From Burkholderiales bacterium (lineage in GTDB: Bacteria > Pseudomonadota > Gammaproteobacteria > Burkholderiales > Burkholderiaceae), in assembly GCA_947447845.1 (NCBI GenBank), contig CANFNO010000172.1:1-6431 (forward strand): a stretch of 6,431 nt of DNA. The letters are read 5' to 3'. Position numbers and translations under genes: made by a program. Under the pieces are notes generated by a model, which was not told the DNA's origin, did not search any database, and worked only from the letters and a program-made list of their open reading frames with translations. Positions 1 through 6,409 of this stretch are shown piece by piece (the stretch's first letter is position 1; every line of letters starts with the position of its first letter).

Positions 1-143
1 ATCAAGGGTGCAACAAGACCGACAGTAGATGTGCAGTCTGTTCCTGGCTTACACGCACCTTCAGTTCATGCAAGTGCAAGAAATACCGTCAACAAGGAAA
101 TCCAAACGCAAGCAGTTGCTTGACATCGCGGGAAGTCCCAGTA
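1..143. other. Window edge, no supportable gene
   Basis: No complete gene is visible here. Plus-strand frame 1 is open from the window edge to a TGA at 121-123 (40 codons) and frame 3 is open from base 3 to a TAA at 150-152 (49 codons, Cys-rich). They overlap, and neither gives a recognisable protein. Frame 1 has mostly A/T third positions, unlike the housekeeping genes in this window. One of them could be the 3' end of a convergent gene entering from the left, but open frames this short are expected by chance. The minus strand gives only a 21-codon ATG frame. Confidence 0.4.
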
Positions 144-170
144 GGGGGGTAAGGGGCTGGGGGATGGGGG
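144..170 (+). other. Potential G-quadruplex motif
   Basis: Four consecutive G-runs of 6, 4, 5 and 5 are separated by loops of only 3, 2 and 2 bases (TAA, CT, AT). This satisfies the usual intramolecular G-quadruplex pattern with short loops. It lies on the plus strand, which is the template strand for transcription of the beta-barrel gene, about 50 bp past its stop codon. A quadruplex could help stop RNA polymerase or affect replication, but nothing in the sequence proves that it forms. Confidence 0.5.
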
Positions 171-215
171 AGTAAAAAAGGTGGAGGAGTAAAAAAAGAT
201 GAGGTAGTAAAAGAA
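144..215 (-). terminator. C-rich, G-poor 3' tract after the beta-barrel gene; candidate Rho-dependent termination region
   Basis: On the plus strand these 72 bases hold 34 G, 1 C, 28 A and 9 T. The minus-strand transcript running out of the beta-barrel gene (stop at 222-224) would therefore carry 34 C and a single G, with repeated C-runs and U-runs. Rho loads on unstructured C-rich, G-poor RNA, so a tract of this kind just past a stop codon is a plausible Rho utilisation region. There is no stem followed by a U-tract here, which means no intrinsic terminator is visible for this gene. The composition is seen directly; the Rho role is inferred. Confidence 0.4.
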
Positions 216-230
216 CCGGGATTAAAAGAG
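163..230 (+). repeat. Degenerate purine-rich tandem repeat, about 15-18 bp units
   Basis: Two adjacent 18-bp units, 163-180 and 181-198, share the pattern G-rich block, then GGAGTAAAAAA, then G. A third unit at 199-216 (GAGGTAGTAAAAG core) and a weaker one at about 217-230 (GGGATTAAAAG core) continue the series into the stop codon of the beta-barrel gene. The units are related but diverged, which suggests slippage or local duplication of a purine-rich tract. No coding frame runs through it on either strand. Confidence 0.5.
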
Positions 231-1142
231 AAAGCCAGTAGACAAAACCTGCTCACTCATCCAAATCGTCTGATCCGCCGTCCCCTGATACACCGGCACA
301 CTCCGTAGCGCTCCATAAGCCACCTTTTGCGTCAGCTCAAGGTAAATCGACTTGTAGATCGTGTAGCGCACACCCACTTCAACGCCAGCAGTCCAGCCAT
401 TGATTTGCCACCAGTCGTTACTGGCGAAGCAGCAGATGTTCTGGTTCTTGGGGCCAACCTGGTTTTCATTGCCAAAAATCGTGACATCTGCGTGCGGCAA
501 CAAAATACCGGCGCCTACGCGGCTGATCAGTTGCAGATCGCCTGGCTTTTGCACCGGACCCGCCAAATGCTTCAACCACACCGCATTGATCATCAGGTGG
601 TTCAAGCCGTTGTGAAGGGCGTAATTGAAGTTCTGTGGATTCACTGTCAAGCTACTGCCGGTCGGTCCCGTGGTAATTGTCCCGCTGACTGGAACCGTTT
701 GGTTGTAGTCGACGTTGTACTTGCTGTGATCCAGGGAAAACTCGATGGCAAAGGTCTTCTCTGGGTTCATGAACTTGCCAACGCGCACATTCTCTTGCGG
801 GTTGGTGAAATCCAGGCCAAAAAATGACTGAACCGTATCTTGCGGGCTGGAAGGAAAGTCGCTCGCTGCGGCCTGATGCACTGTGAAATCATTGCCCAAA
901 CCCGGCTGTGAAACGTGAATGTCGGAAGGCGAGTACTGCTGTCGGCTGTAACCCCAAGAAAAATACCAATTGTTTTCGTCTTGCAGGGTCAGGCCCATTT
1001 TGTCCTTGGAAGGAGCTTGTGTTGCGGACGCTGCAGGATTTACGGGCTGTGCATCCGGATTGCCTTGAGCGAAAACCATTGAATAAGGCGCAATTGAAAT
1101 AATCGCAGCCAACAAAAGGTTTTTGGTAAATTGTTTATTCAT
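222..1142 (-). CDS. Outer-membrane beta-barrel protein of unknown function
   Basis: This gene encodes 306 residues. The start has a clear Sec signal peptide: Lys at 3 and 7, a hydrophobic core at 9-20, and a V-F-A site with likely cleavage after Ala25. Residues 26-48 are a Pro/Ala/Gln-rich linker. The rest alternates hydrophobic and polar residues in barrel-like strands (about 58-66, 116-136, 180-191, 203-217, 248-261, 266-277, 298-306) and ends in Phe, the usual BAM recognition residue. The stretch S-D-I-H (73-76) followed by N-D-F-T-V-H (84-89), and the later N-x-G-L-N segment (178-181), recall a poorly characterised outer-membrane barrel family I associate mainly with Bacteroidetes and some Proteobacteria; this is from memory. 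Adjacent cysteines sit at 237-238 in a predicted loop. There is no convincing Shine-Dalgarno before the ATG. The gene appears to be its own unit, with a terminator upstream at 1313-1341. Function is unknown; structural or porin-like roles are possible. Confidence 0.85.
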   Translation of the reverse strand: MNKQFTKNLLLAAIISIAPYSMVFAQGNPDAQPVNPAASATQAPSKDKMGLTLQDENNWYFSWGYSRQQYSPSDIHVSQPGLGNDFTVHQAAASDFPSSPQDTVQSFFGLDFTNPQENVRVGKFMNPEKTFAIEFSLDHSKYNVDYNQTVPVSGTITTGPTGSSLTVNPQNFNYALHNGLNHLMINAVWLKHLAGPVQKPGDLQLISRVGAGILLPHADVTIFGNENQVGPKNQNICCFASNDWWQINGWTAGVEVGVRYTIYKSIYLELTQKVAYGALRSVPVYQGTADQTIWMSEQVLSTGFLF

Positions 1143-1250
1143 GGGGATGCTTTACGTGTGCGGTGAAAACTATTTTCTGCGGTTGAATAGGCTGTTTGCA
1201 GCTAGGCTCAGCATAGGGGCGGCTTGGGTAGTGGCAGAAAACTGGATTTG

Positions 1251-1290
1251 ATTTTACAGCACGGGCATTCGCATGGACTCAATCGCATGG
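1251..1290 (-). promoter_or_regulatory. Weak candidate promoter region for the beta-barrel gene
   Basis: On the minus strand a TAAAAT hexamer (1256-1251) matches the sigma70 -10 consensus at 5 of 6 positions and would give a 5' leader of roughly 100 nt. No good -35 lies at the expected spacing. Instead a direct repeat CCATGCGA occurs at 1290-1283 and 1276-1269, 14 bp apart, with the proximal copy overlapping the -35 position. This arrangement would suit an activator-dependent promoter, but it is a weak pattern. The remainder of 1143-1312 shows nothing else I can support. Confidence 0.2.
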
Positions 1291-1312
1291 CTGGCGCTTC
1301 CCATGAAGCAGC

Positions 1313-1341
1313 AATAAAAAAAGCCCGCAACCTGCGGGCTT
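1313..1341 (-). terminator. Rho-independent terminator of the H-NS-like gene
   Basis: A perfect 9-bp stem (AAGCCCGCA, 1321-1329, against TGCGGGCTT, 1333-1341) with a 3-base loop is followed on the minus strand by a T-run interrupted once by A (TTTTTTT overlapping the stem end, then ATT). It begins about 21 bp after the TAA of the H-NS-like gene. In the plus direction the stem is followed by only two T, so it works for minus-strand transcription only. It separates the H-NS-like gene from the beta-barrel gene. Confidence 0.92.
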
Positions 1342-1362
1342 GATGCGTGTTAACTAAATCAA

Positions 1363-1659
1363 TTACTTGATCAGGAACTCGCTCTTTTCGCGGCCTTGCA
1401 GCCACTTGGGCGCCAGACCACGGCCAGACCATTCTTTGCCGGAAACTGGGTCACGGTATTTAGCTGCCACTTTTGAGCCTTCAGCTTTCACCTTCTTGGC
1501 GCCGCGTGAAGCGCCAAAAATATCTTCCTGGGTCAAACCAAAAGTGGTAATAAGCCCTTTGACCTGGCTAATTGCTTCAGCCAATTCGGTCTGACGCGTG
1601 TCTGCAATGAGTTTTTCCAACGCTTCTTTTTGAGCAATGAGTTCTTGTAGGGTTGCCAT
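1363..1659 (-). CDS. H-NS family histone-like nucleoid-structuring protein
   Basis: This gene encodes 98 residues from the ATG at 1659. An in-frame GTG two codons earlier (1665) would give 100, but the M-A-T-L-Q-E-L start fits the family better; neither has a strong ribosome binding site. Residues 2-36 are rich in Glu, Lys, Leu and Ala with heptad-like spacing and form the expected oligomerising helices. A basic linker (about 50-65) leads to the C-terminal DNA-binding domain K-Y-R-D-P (67-71) and W-S-G-R-G-L-A-P-K-W-L (77-87). Such proteins bind AT-rich DNA minor grooves, condense the nucleoid and silence horizontally acquired genes. In the binding loop, R80-G81-L82 aligns with Q-G-R of E. 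coli H-NS, so the third position is Leu rather than Arg. The gene is monocistronic, with a 151-bp AT-rich palindrome-bearing leader region and its own terminator. Assignment to the family is secure; targets are unknown. Confidence 0.93.
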   Translation of the reverse strand: MATLQELIAQKEALEKLIADTRQTELAEAISQVKGLITTFGLTQEDIFGASRGAKKVKAEGSKVAAKYRDPVSGKEWSGRGLAPKWLQGREKSEFLIK

Positions 1660-1692
1660 ATTCACTATCTAAAAGTATTTAAATTAAATTTA

Positions 1693-1710
1693 ACGCAATA
1701 GATATTGCGT
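1693..1710. promoter_or_regulatory. Perfect 18-bp palindrome upstream of the H-NS-like gene
   Basis: ACGCAATA (1693-1700) and TATTGCGT (1703-1710) are exact inverted repeats around a 2-base centre. The site ends 33 bp before the ATG at 1659. There is no T-run suited to termination close behind the stem, so a dimeric regulator operator or a 5' leader hairpin is the more likely explanation. The regulator cannot be named from sequence. Confidence 0.45.
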
Positions 1711-1756
1711 CGGCGCTATCCTACTACCAATAGGTGGCCTCTTATTTTTTGATGGT

Positions 1757-1771
1757 TTGAATATTATTCAA
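1757..1771. repeat. 15-bp AT-rich inverted repeat
   Basis: TTGAATA and TATTCAA form exact 7-bp arms around a single base. It lies about 40 bp past the lspA stop and about 98 bp before the H-NS-like ATG. The stem is AT-only except for one G/C pair and would be weak in RNA, so a protein-binding site is more plausible than a terminator. Confidence 0.3.
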
Positions 1772-1810
1772 GAACACCAACGAAAAGGCTTTGAATCACA
1801 GACCAATTCC

Positions 1811-2335
1811 TTAACGTCCACGCCGAACACGTAAAAACTCATCCAGTATCAAACAAGCCGCGCCGATAGAGATGGCGCTATCGGCTACGTTAAAAGCCGG
1901 AAAATGGTAGCCGTGGCTGTGGAAGTCCAGAAAATCCACCACATAACCGTGCAGCACGCGGTCAATTACGTTGCCGATGGCGCCACCCAGCACACAGGAC
2001 AGTGCAAAGCCAAAAAGTCGTTGGCCGGCGTGAGATTTCAGCATCCAGATAATCACAGCTGCTGCAACCACACCCAGGCCGGTAAAGAACCAGCGTTGCC
2101 AGCCGGACGCGTCGGCCAGAAAGGAAAAGGCTGCACCTGTGTTGTGGGCCCTTACCACGTTAAAAAAGCTGGTGACGACCGTGCTGTCGCCCAGACGGTA
2201 ATAGCCAACGATCAGCACCTTGGTGAACTGGTCCACCAGAATGATGATGAAGGCCAGGCCCAACCATTGCAGCAACCCGGAACCACTGGACCGCGATAAG
2301 CCAATGCCACCGGATTTTCTGGCGCCGCGGGCCAT
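1811..2335 (-). CDS. lspA: Lipoprotein signal peptidase (signal peptidase II)
   Basis: LspA is the inner-membrane aspartyl protease that removes signal peptides from prolipoproteins after Lgt has added diacylglycerol to the lipobox Cys. The 174-residue product has the family blocks in order: V-D-Q-F-T-K (34-39), N-T-G-A-A-F (65-70), G-N-V-I-D-R (121-126) and F-N-V-A-D-S (148-153). D125 and D152 are the expected catalytic pair. Four membrane segments fall near 21-43, 82-99, 106-124 and 149-167. The first 20 residues form a basic Gly/Ser-rich cytoplasmic extension, slightly longer than in many homologues. The ATG shares its A with the ileS TGA stop (TGATG), pointing to translational coupling in a ribF-ileS-lspA operon. 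No gene of the lipoprotein pathway follows; the next gene is H-NS-like. Confidence 0.97.
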   Translation of the reverse strand: MARGARKSGGIGLSRSSGSGLLQWLGLAFIIILVDQFTKVLIVGYYRLGDSTVVTSFFNVVRAHNTGAAFSFLADASGWQRWFFTGLGVVAAAVIIWMLKSHAGQRLFGFALSCVLGGAIGNVIDRVLHGYVVDFLDFHSHGYHFPAFNVADSAISIGAACLILDEFLRVRRGR

Positions 2336-5229
2336 CAGGCAAACGTCCTTGTTTCACCCGCGCCGTATAGATTGCTGACGCAGCGTCCGCACAGGGTGAG
2401 GTGCTCGGGCACGCTGCCAACATCCAGGCAGTAGTGCCAGCAGCGTTCGCACTTGGTGGCTTCGGAGGCATTTACTGCAATCGCCTGCTCACTGGCCGCT
2501 ACCAACTGAACAGCAGAGGTAATGAAAACGTATTTCAGATCGGCACCCAGACTGGACAACAGCGCGTAATCCGCCGGGTTCACCGTCAGAGTTACTTCCG
2601 CTTGCAGTGATGCGCCAACCTGACCAGCGGCGCGCAAGGTCTCGATGTCTTTGTTCACTGCTTCGCGCAGCTCGCGGATGCGTGCCCACTTGGCCAGCAG
2701 CGCGTCGTCAGCAGGTGCCAGCGGCAGATAGTTGTCCAGGAAAATGGTTTCCTTTTTGTCGGTGGCGATCTTGCCGGCCGCGCCCAGCACGCTCCAAGCT
2801 TCTTCGGCGGTAAAGCTCAAGAAAGGGGCCATCCAGCGCAGCATGGCCTGGGTGATTTGCCATAGCGCGGTTTGGGCCGAGCGGCGGGCAAGCGACTTGG
2901 TGGCTGTCGTGTAGAGGCGATCTTTCAGAATGTCCAGGTAAAACGCGCCCAAGTCTTCACTGCAATACACCTGCAGCTTGGAGACCACGGGGTGGAACTC
3001 ATACACGTTGTAGTGCTTGAGGATGTCATCCTGCAATTGCGAGAGGCGGCTTAGCGCATAGCGGTCGATTTCCAAGAGTTGATCAGCAGGCACGGTGTCG
3101 GTAGCCGGATCAAAGTCGCTGACGTTGGCCATCAGAAATTTGAGCGTGTTGCGCACGCGGCGATAGGTGTCCACCACGCGGGCCAGGATTTTCTCGTCGA
3201 TATTCAGGTCGCCCGAATAGTCGGTCGAGGCCACCCACAGGCGCACGATTTCCGCGCCCATTTTGTCGCTGACACTTTGCGGCTCGATGGTGTTGCCCAG
3301 CGATTTGCTCATCTTGCGGCCCTGGCCGTCGGTGGCAAAGCCGTGCGTTAGCAGGCCCCTGTACGGGGCGCGGCCATACAGCGCACAGCCCAGCAGAAGC
3401 GAACTGTGGAACCAGCCACGGTGCTGGTCGTGGCCTTCCAGATACAGGTCGGCCTCGGGACCTTCCGCGTGGAAGGGCGGGCGTCCATAAGCGTCTTTGT
3501 GGCTGCCGCGCAGCACATGCTGAAAGGTAGAGCCAGAGTCAAACCAGACCTCCAGAATGTCGGTGCTCTTGGTGTATTCGGGCGCGTCCGTTGCGCCCAG
3601 GATCTCTTCGGCAGTTACGCGGCTCCAGGCCTCGATGCCGCCTTTTTCAACAATGTCCGCCGCCTGATCCAGGATTTCCATCGTGCGCGGGTGCAACTCG
3701 CCAGAATCCTTGTGCATAAAGAACGGCACGGGCACGCCCCAACTGCGTTGGCGGCTGATGCACCAGTCGGGCCGGTTGGCGATCATGTCGCGCAGGCGTG
3801 TCTTGCCGTTCTCGGGGTAGAAGCGGGTCTGGTCAATAGCGTCTAGTGCCAGTTGGCGCAGGGACTTGGGCGCCTTGTCGGTAGTGAAAACGCCGTCGCC
3901 CTCGTCCATGCGGATAAACCACTGGGCCGCGGCGCGGTAGATCACCGGCGTCTTGTGGCGCCAGCAATGCGGGTAGCTGTGGGTGATGGGGCTGGTGGCC
4001 ATGAGGCGGCCGCTTTCGGCGAGAACTTCCAGGATGCGCGCGCAGGCTTTCCAGATGTGCATGCCGCCGAACAGGGGCAGTTCGGCTGCATAAGCGCCAT
4101 TGCCCTGCACAGGGTTCAGGATGTCTTTGTAGTCCATGCCGTGGGCGACGCAGCTATTGAAGTCGTCCACGCCATAGGCGGGAGCCGAGTGCACGATGCC
4201 TGTGCCGTCGGTGTCGCTCACGTAGTCGGCCAGGTAAAGGGGCGACAGGCGCTTGTAGCTGTATTCACCGTCGTTCTCGGCGAGGTCATAAAGGGGATGG
4301 CGGAACACCAGGCCACGCAATGCCTCGCCCTTGGCGGTGGCGATGACCGTGCCTTCAAGCTTGTAGCGCTCCAGGGCTTTTTCGACCAGGCCAGCACCCA
4401 ATAGCAGTACGCCACGCGGTGTGTCGACCAGGGCATATTCCAACTCGGGGTGGGCGTTCAGCGCCTGGTTGGCTGGGATGGTCCAGGCGGTAGTGGTCCA
4501 GATCACGGCGAAGGCTTTTTTGTTTCCGTCGCCAGGAAGGGTTGCAAGGCCAAAGGCTTTAGCCAGCGCAGCGGTGTCATTGGCTTCAAATGCCACGTCC
4601 AGCGTGTCACTCTTCTTGTCAGCATATTCGATCTCAAACTCGGCCAGGCTGGAGCCGCAGTCAAAGCACCAGTACACGGGTTTCAGGCCGCGATAGACGA
4701 AGCCGCGCTCGATCACGCGCTTGAAGGCGCGGATCTGGCCACCTTCGTTGGCCGGGTCCATGGTGCGGTAGGGGCGCTCCCAATCGCCCAGTACGCCCAG
4801 GCGCTTGAAGTCCTCGCGCTGCTGGTTGATCTGCTCGGTAGCAAAAGCGCGGCTCTTGGCCTGCATGTCGTCACGGCTCAGGTTTCGGCCATGCAGCTTT
4901 TCGATGGCATTTTCGATTGGCAAGCCGTGGCAGTCCCATCCGGGGATGTATTGGGCGTCGAATCCTGCGAGCTGCTTGGACTTGACGATCATGTCCTTAA
5001 GCACTTTGTTCAGCGCGTGGCCGATGTGCAGCTTGCCATTGGCATAGGGCGGGCCGTCGTGCAACACAAACAGCGGTGCGCCAAGGCGCGCATCGCGAAG
5101 CTTTTTGTAGATGCCTTGATCTGTCCAGGCTTTGGCCCAGGCAGGCTCCCGCTTGGGCAGGTCGCCGCGCATAGGGAAGGCGGTATCGGGCAGATTCAGG
5201 GTGCTGCGGTAATCAACTTTTTCGGACAT
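2335..5229 (-). CDS. ileS: Isoleucyl-tRNA synthetase
   Basis: IleRS is a cytoplasmic class I synthetase that charges tRNA-Ile with isoleucine using ATP and hydrolyses misactivated valine. The 964 residues cover the whole enzyme: P-P-Y-A-N-G (60-65) and H-I-G-H (68-71) in the Rossmann fold; a CP1 editing insertion with W-T-T-T-A-W-T (244-250) and [16 protein letters not shown] (342-357); [10 protein letters not shown] (489-498); W-F-D-S-G-S (562-567); K-M-S-K-S (639-643); then the anticodon-binding helical domain. It ends in a zinc ribbon with C927, C930, C947 and C950. The C-terminal zinc ribbon and overall layout fit the common bacterial type rather than the mupirocin-resistant eukaryote-like type. 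It is slightly longer than the E. coli enzyme. A weak GAG lies 8 bases before the ATG. It is followed by lspA with a one-base overlap and preceded by ribF. Confidence 0.98.
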   Translation of the reverse strand: MSEKVDYRSTLNLPDTAFPMRGDLPKREPAWAKAWTDQGIYKKLRDARLGAPLFVLHDGPPYANGKLHIGHALNKVLKDMIVKSKQLAGFDAQYIPGWDCHGLPIENAIEKLHGRNLSRDDMQAKSRAFATEQINQQREDFKRLGVLGDWERPYRTMDPANEGGQIRAFKRVIERGFVYRGLKPVYWCFDCGSSLAEFEIEYADKKSDTLDVAFEANDTAALAKAFGLATLPGDGNKKAFAVIWTTTAWTIPANQALNAHPELEYALVDTPRGVLLLGAGLVEKALERYKLEGTVIATAKGEALRGLVFRHPLYDLAENDGEYSYKRLSPLYLADYVSDTDGTGIVHSAPAYGVDDFNSCVAHGMDYKDILNPVQGNGAYAAELPLFGGMHIWKACARILEVLAESGRLMATSPITHSYPHCWRHKTPVIYRAAAQWFIRMDEGDGVFTTDKAPKSLRQLALDAIDQTRFYPENGKTRLRDMIANRPDWCISRQRSWGVPVPFFMHKDSGELHPRTMEILDQAADIVEKGGIEAWSRVTAEEILGATDAPEYTKSTDILEVWFDSGSTFQHVLRGSHKDAYGRPPFHAEGPEADLYLEGHDQHRGWFHSSLLLGCALYGRAPYRGLLTHGFATDGQGRKMSKSLGNTIEPQSVSDKMGAEIVRLWVASTDYSGDLNIDEKILARVVDTYRRVRNTLKFLMANVSDFDPATDTVPADQLLEIDRYALSRLSQLQDDILKHYNVYEFHPVVSKLQVYCSEDLGAFYLDILKDRLYTTATKSLARRSAQTALWQITQAMLRWMAPFLSFTAEEAWSVLGAAGKIATDKKETIFLDNYLPLAPADDALLAKWARIRELREAVNKDIETLRAAGQVGASLQAEVTLTVNPADYALLSSLGADLKYVFITSAVQLVAASEQAIAVNASEATKCERCWHYCLDVGSVPEHLTLCGRCVSNLYGAGETRTFA

Positions 5230-5341
5230 GGCGAATTCTCAGGTAATGGGCGCTTAAGGCTTGGATGGGGCAGGGCGCAATCGGGTCCGCTGCCGGGCTG
5301 GTTCGGTAGACGCGGGGCCAGGTGCGTCAGGGTGGGCCCCG
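5230..5341 (-). other. ribF-ileS intergenic spacer with GC-rich inverted repeat
   Basis: This 112-bp spacer contains GGGGCC (5314-5319) and GGCCCC (5335-5340), a 6-bp GC-only stem with a 15-base loop directly after the ribF stop. No T-run follows, so it is not an intrinsic terminator; it may protect the upstream mRNA or slow transcription. A TTGACG at the ribF stop resembles a -35 element, but no -10 sits at the right distance, so an internal ileS promoter is not supported. Confidence 0.35.
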
Positions 5342-6409
5342 TCAAATTCGGCTTGCGAGCCAGGCACGTGCGTCGTCACAGTCCTTGCGTATGCCTTGTG
5401 TCAAGGCGTCCAGACCGTCGTATTTGAGCTCGTCGTGCAGTTTGTGTAAAAGTTCCACCCGGATGATTTTACCGTAGGCCCCCTCGGGGCCAAGCGTGTC
5501 CGGCCAATCGAGGCAATGGGTCTCCAGTAGCACGCGACCACCGTTGACGTCATTCGGGTCAATTGAAGGGCGAACCCCCAGATTGGCAACTCCGCGCAGG
5601 GGTGCGTCGGTCAGACCGTGCACCAGCACCACAAAGATACCGCTGGCAGCGGGTTTCCAATGGGCAAAGCGCAGGTTCAGGGTCCGCATCCCCATGGGAT
5701 GCTGCGTATCCTGGCCCAGGGTACGACCGAGTTTGCGTCCATGCACCACATGGCCCGAGATGCAGTAGGGCCGGCCCAGGAGACGGGCTGCGTCTTGCAT
5801 CCGACCTTCGCCCAGGGCCTGGCGCACAGCGGAACTGGAGACGCGCAGGCCATGCGCGGTGTCATTGGCACGTCGGGTTCCTGCGGCTTCGGGCTGCGCT
5901 GCGGTAAACGCGTGGCGATAGGAAATTTCGTAGCTGTTCATACGCGCCACATCAAAGCCCAGCCGTTCACCCGCCGCGTCCAGGGTGGCGTAGTCTCCGG
6001 CGCGTTGGGCGCCAAAGCGGAAATCGTCCCCCACCAGCACATAGCGCGTGCCCAAACCCTTTACCAGTACGTCCAGGATAAAGGCCTCCGGGGAGAGGCC
6101 GGCCAGCCGGACGTCAAAAGGCAGGACTACCGTTTGATCCACACCGCATTTGGCGAGGTCTTCCAGTTTGTCTCGCAGCGTACCGACTCGGGCCGGTGCC
6201 AGATCAGGCTTGTGGTGCAGGGCGGCGAAAAAGTCACGTGGATGCGGCTCAAAGGTGAGCACGCAACTGGGTACGCCGCGCTGCGCCGCTTCGCCGCGCA
6301 AGAGCGAGAGCATGGCTTGGTGACCACGGTGCACGCCGTCAAAGTTGCCAATCGTCAGGGCACAGGACGTTGCCACGCCAGGGTGTTTGAAGCCGCGAAA
6401 AACCTTCAT
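5342..6409 (-). CDS. ribF: Bifunctional riboflavin kinase / FAD synthetase
   Basis: RibF phosphorylates riboflavin to FMN and then adenylates FMN to FAD in the cytoplasm. The N-terminal adenylyltransferase half of this 355-residue protein shows T-I-G-N-F-D-G-V-H-R-G-H (19-30), F-E-P-H-P (53-57), V-G-D-D-F-R-F-G (126-133) and R-V-S-S-S-A-V-R (189-196). The C-terminal flavokinase half shows G-H-V-V-H-G-R-K-L-G-R-T-L-G (219-232), G-V-A-N-L-G-V-R-P (273-281) and L-L-E-T-H (294-298). It is longer than the usual 310-or-so residues because of extra sequence near 165-187 and at 233-240. The second insertion changes the usual G-F-P-T-A-N motif to G-(8 residues)-M-R-T-L-N, keeping Thr243 and Asn245. 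This looks like a lineage trait rather than damage, since the rest is intact. The gene leads the ribF-ileS-lspA block; its promoter lies beyond the window. No clear Shine-Dalgarno precedes the ATG. Confidence 0.96.
   Translation of the reverse strand: MKVFRGFKHPGVATSCALTIGNFDGVHRGHQAMLSLLRGEAAQRGVPSCVLTFEPHPRDFFAALHHKPDLAPARVGTLRDKLEDLAKCGVDQTVVLPFDVRLAGLSPEAFILDVLVKGLGTRYVLVGDDFRFGAQRAGDYATLDAAGERLGFDVARMNSYEISYRHAFTAAQPEAAGTRRANDTAHGLRVSSSAVRQALGEGRMQDAARLLGRPYCISGHVVHGRKLGRTLGQDTQHPMGMRTLNLRFAHWKPAASGIFVVLVHGLTDAPLRGVANLGVRPSIDPNDVNGGRVLLETHCLDWPDTLGPEGAYGKIIRVELLHKLHDELKYDGLDALTQGIRKDCDDARAWLASRI

Larger units (their letters stand above)
1666..1810 (-). promoter_or_regulatory. AT-rich upstream region of the H-NS-like gene
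   Basis: This gap between the lspA stop and the H-NS-like gene must hold that gene's promoter, because the H-NS gene is too far from lspA to be translationally coupled to it. A possible minus-strand promoter is TTGGTA, a 17-bp spacer, then CAATAT, which overlaps the 18-bp palindrome. The match to consensus is poor (4 of 6 and 3 of 6), so I do not fix a start site. The segment nearest the gene (about 1671-1693) is nearly all A/T. H-NS proteins often bind their own AT-rich promoters, so autoregulation is plausible but inferred. No intrinsic terminator for lspA is visible here. Confidence 0.4.

Noticed and set aside
1..123. Plus-strand open frame from the window edge to TGA, possible 3' end of a gene
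   Set aside because: Only 40 codons, A/T-rich third positions, no recognisable motif, and a second longer open frame overlaps it. It stays possible but is not supportable.
327..827. Plus-strand open frame of 166 codons opposite the beta-barrel gene
   Set aside because: The minus-strand frame has a signal peptide, barrel strands and terminal Phe; the plus-strand product has no such features.
1663..1665. GTG as the start of the H-NS-like gene
   Set aside because: The ATG two codons later gives the usual family N-terminus. Neither has a clear ribosome binding site, so the choice is by homology.
3853..4404. Plus-strand open frame of 183 codons within ileS
   Set aside because: It is antisense to the CP1 editing domain of an intact ileS and reflects GC-rich codon bias.
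5314..5340. Terminator between ribF and ileS
   Set aside because: The GC stem has a long loop and no following T-run, so it does not fit an intrinsic terminator.
4450..5427. Plus-strand open frame of 325 codons
   Set aside because: It is antisense to ileS and the ribF 3' end; the minus strand carries complete, motif-bearing enzymes, and the plus-strand product matches nothing I know.
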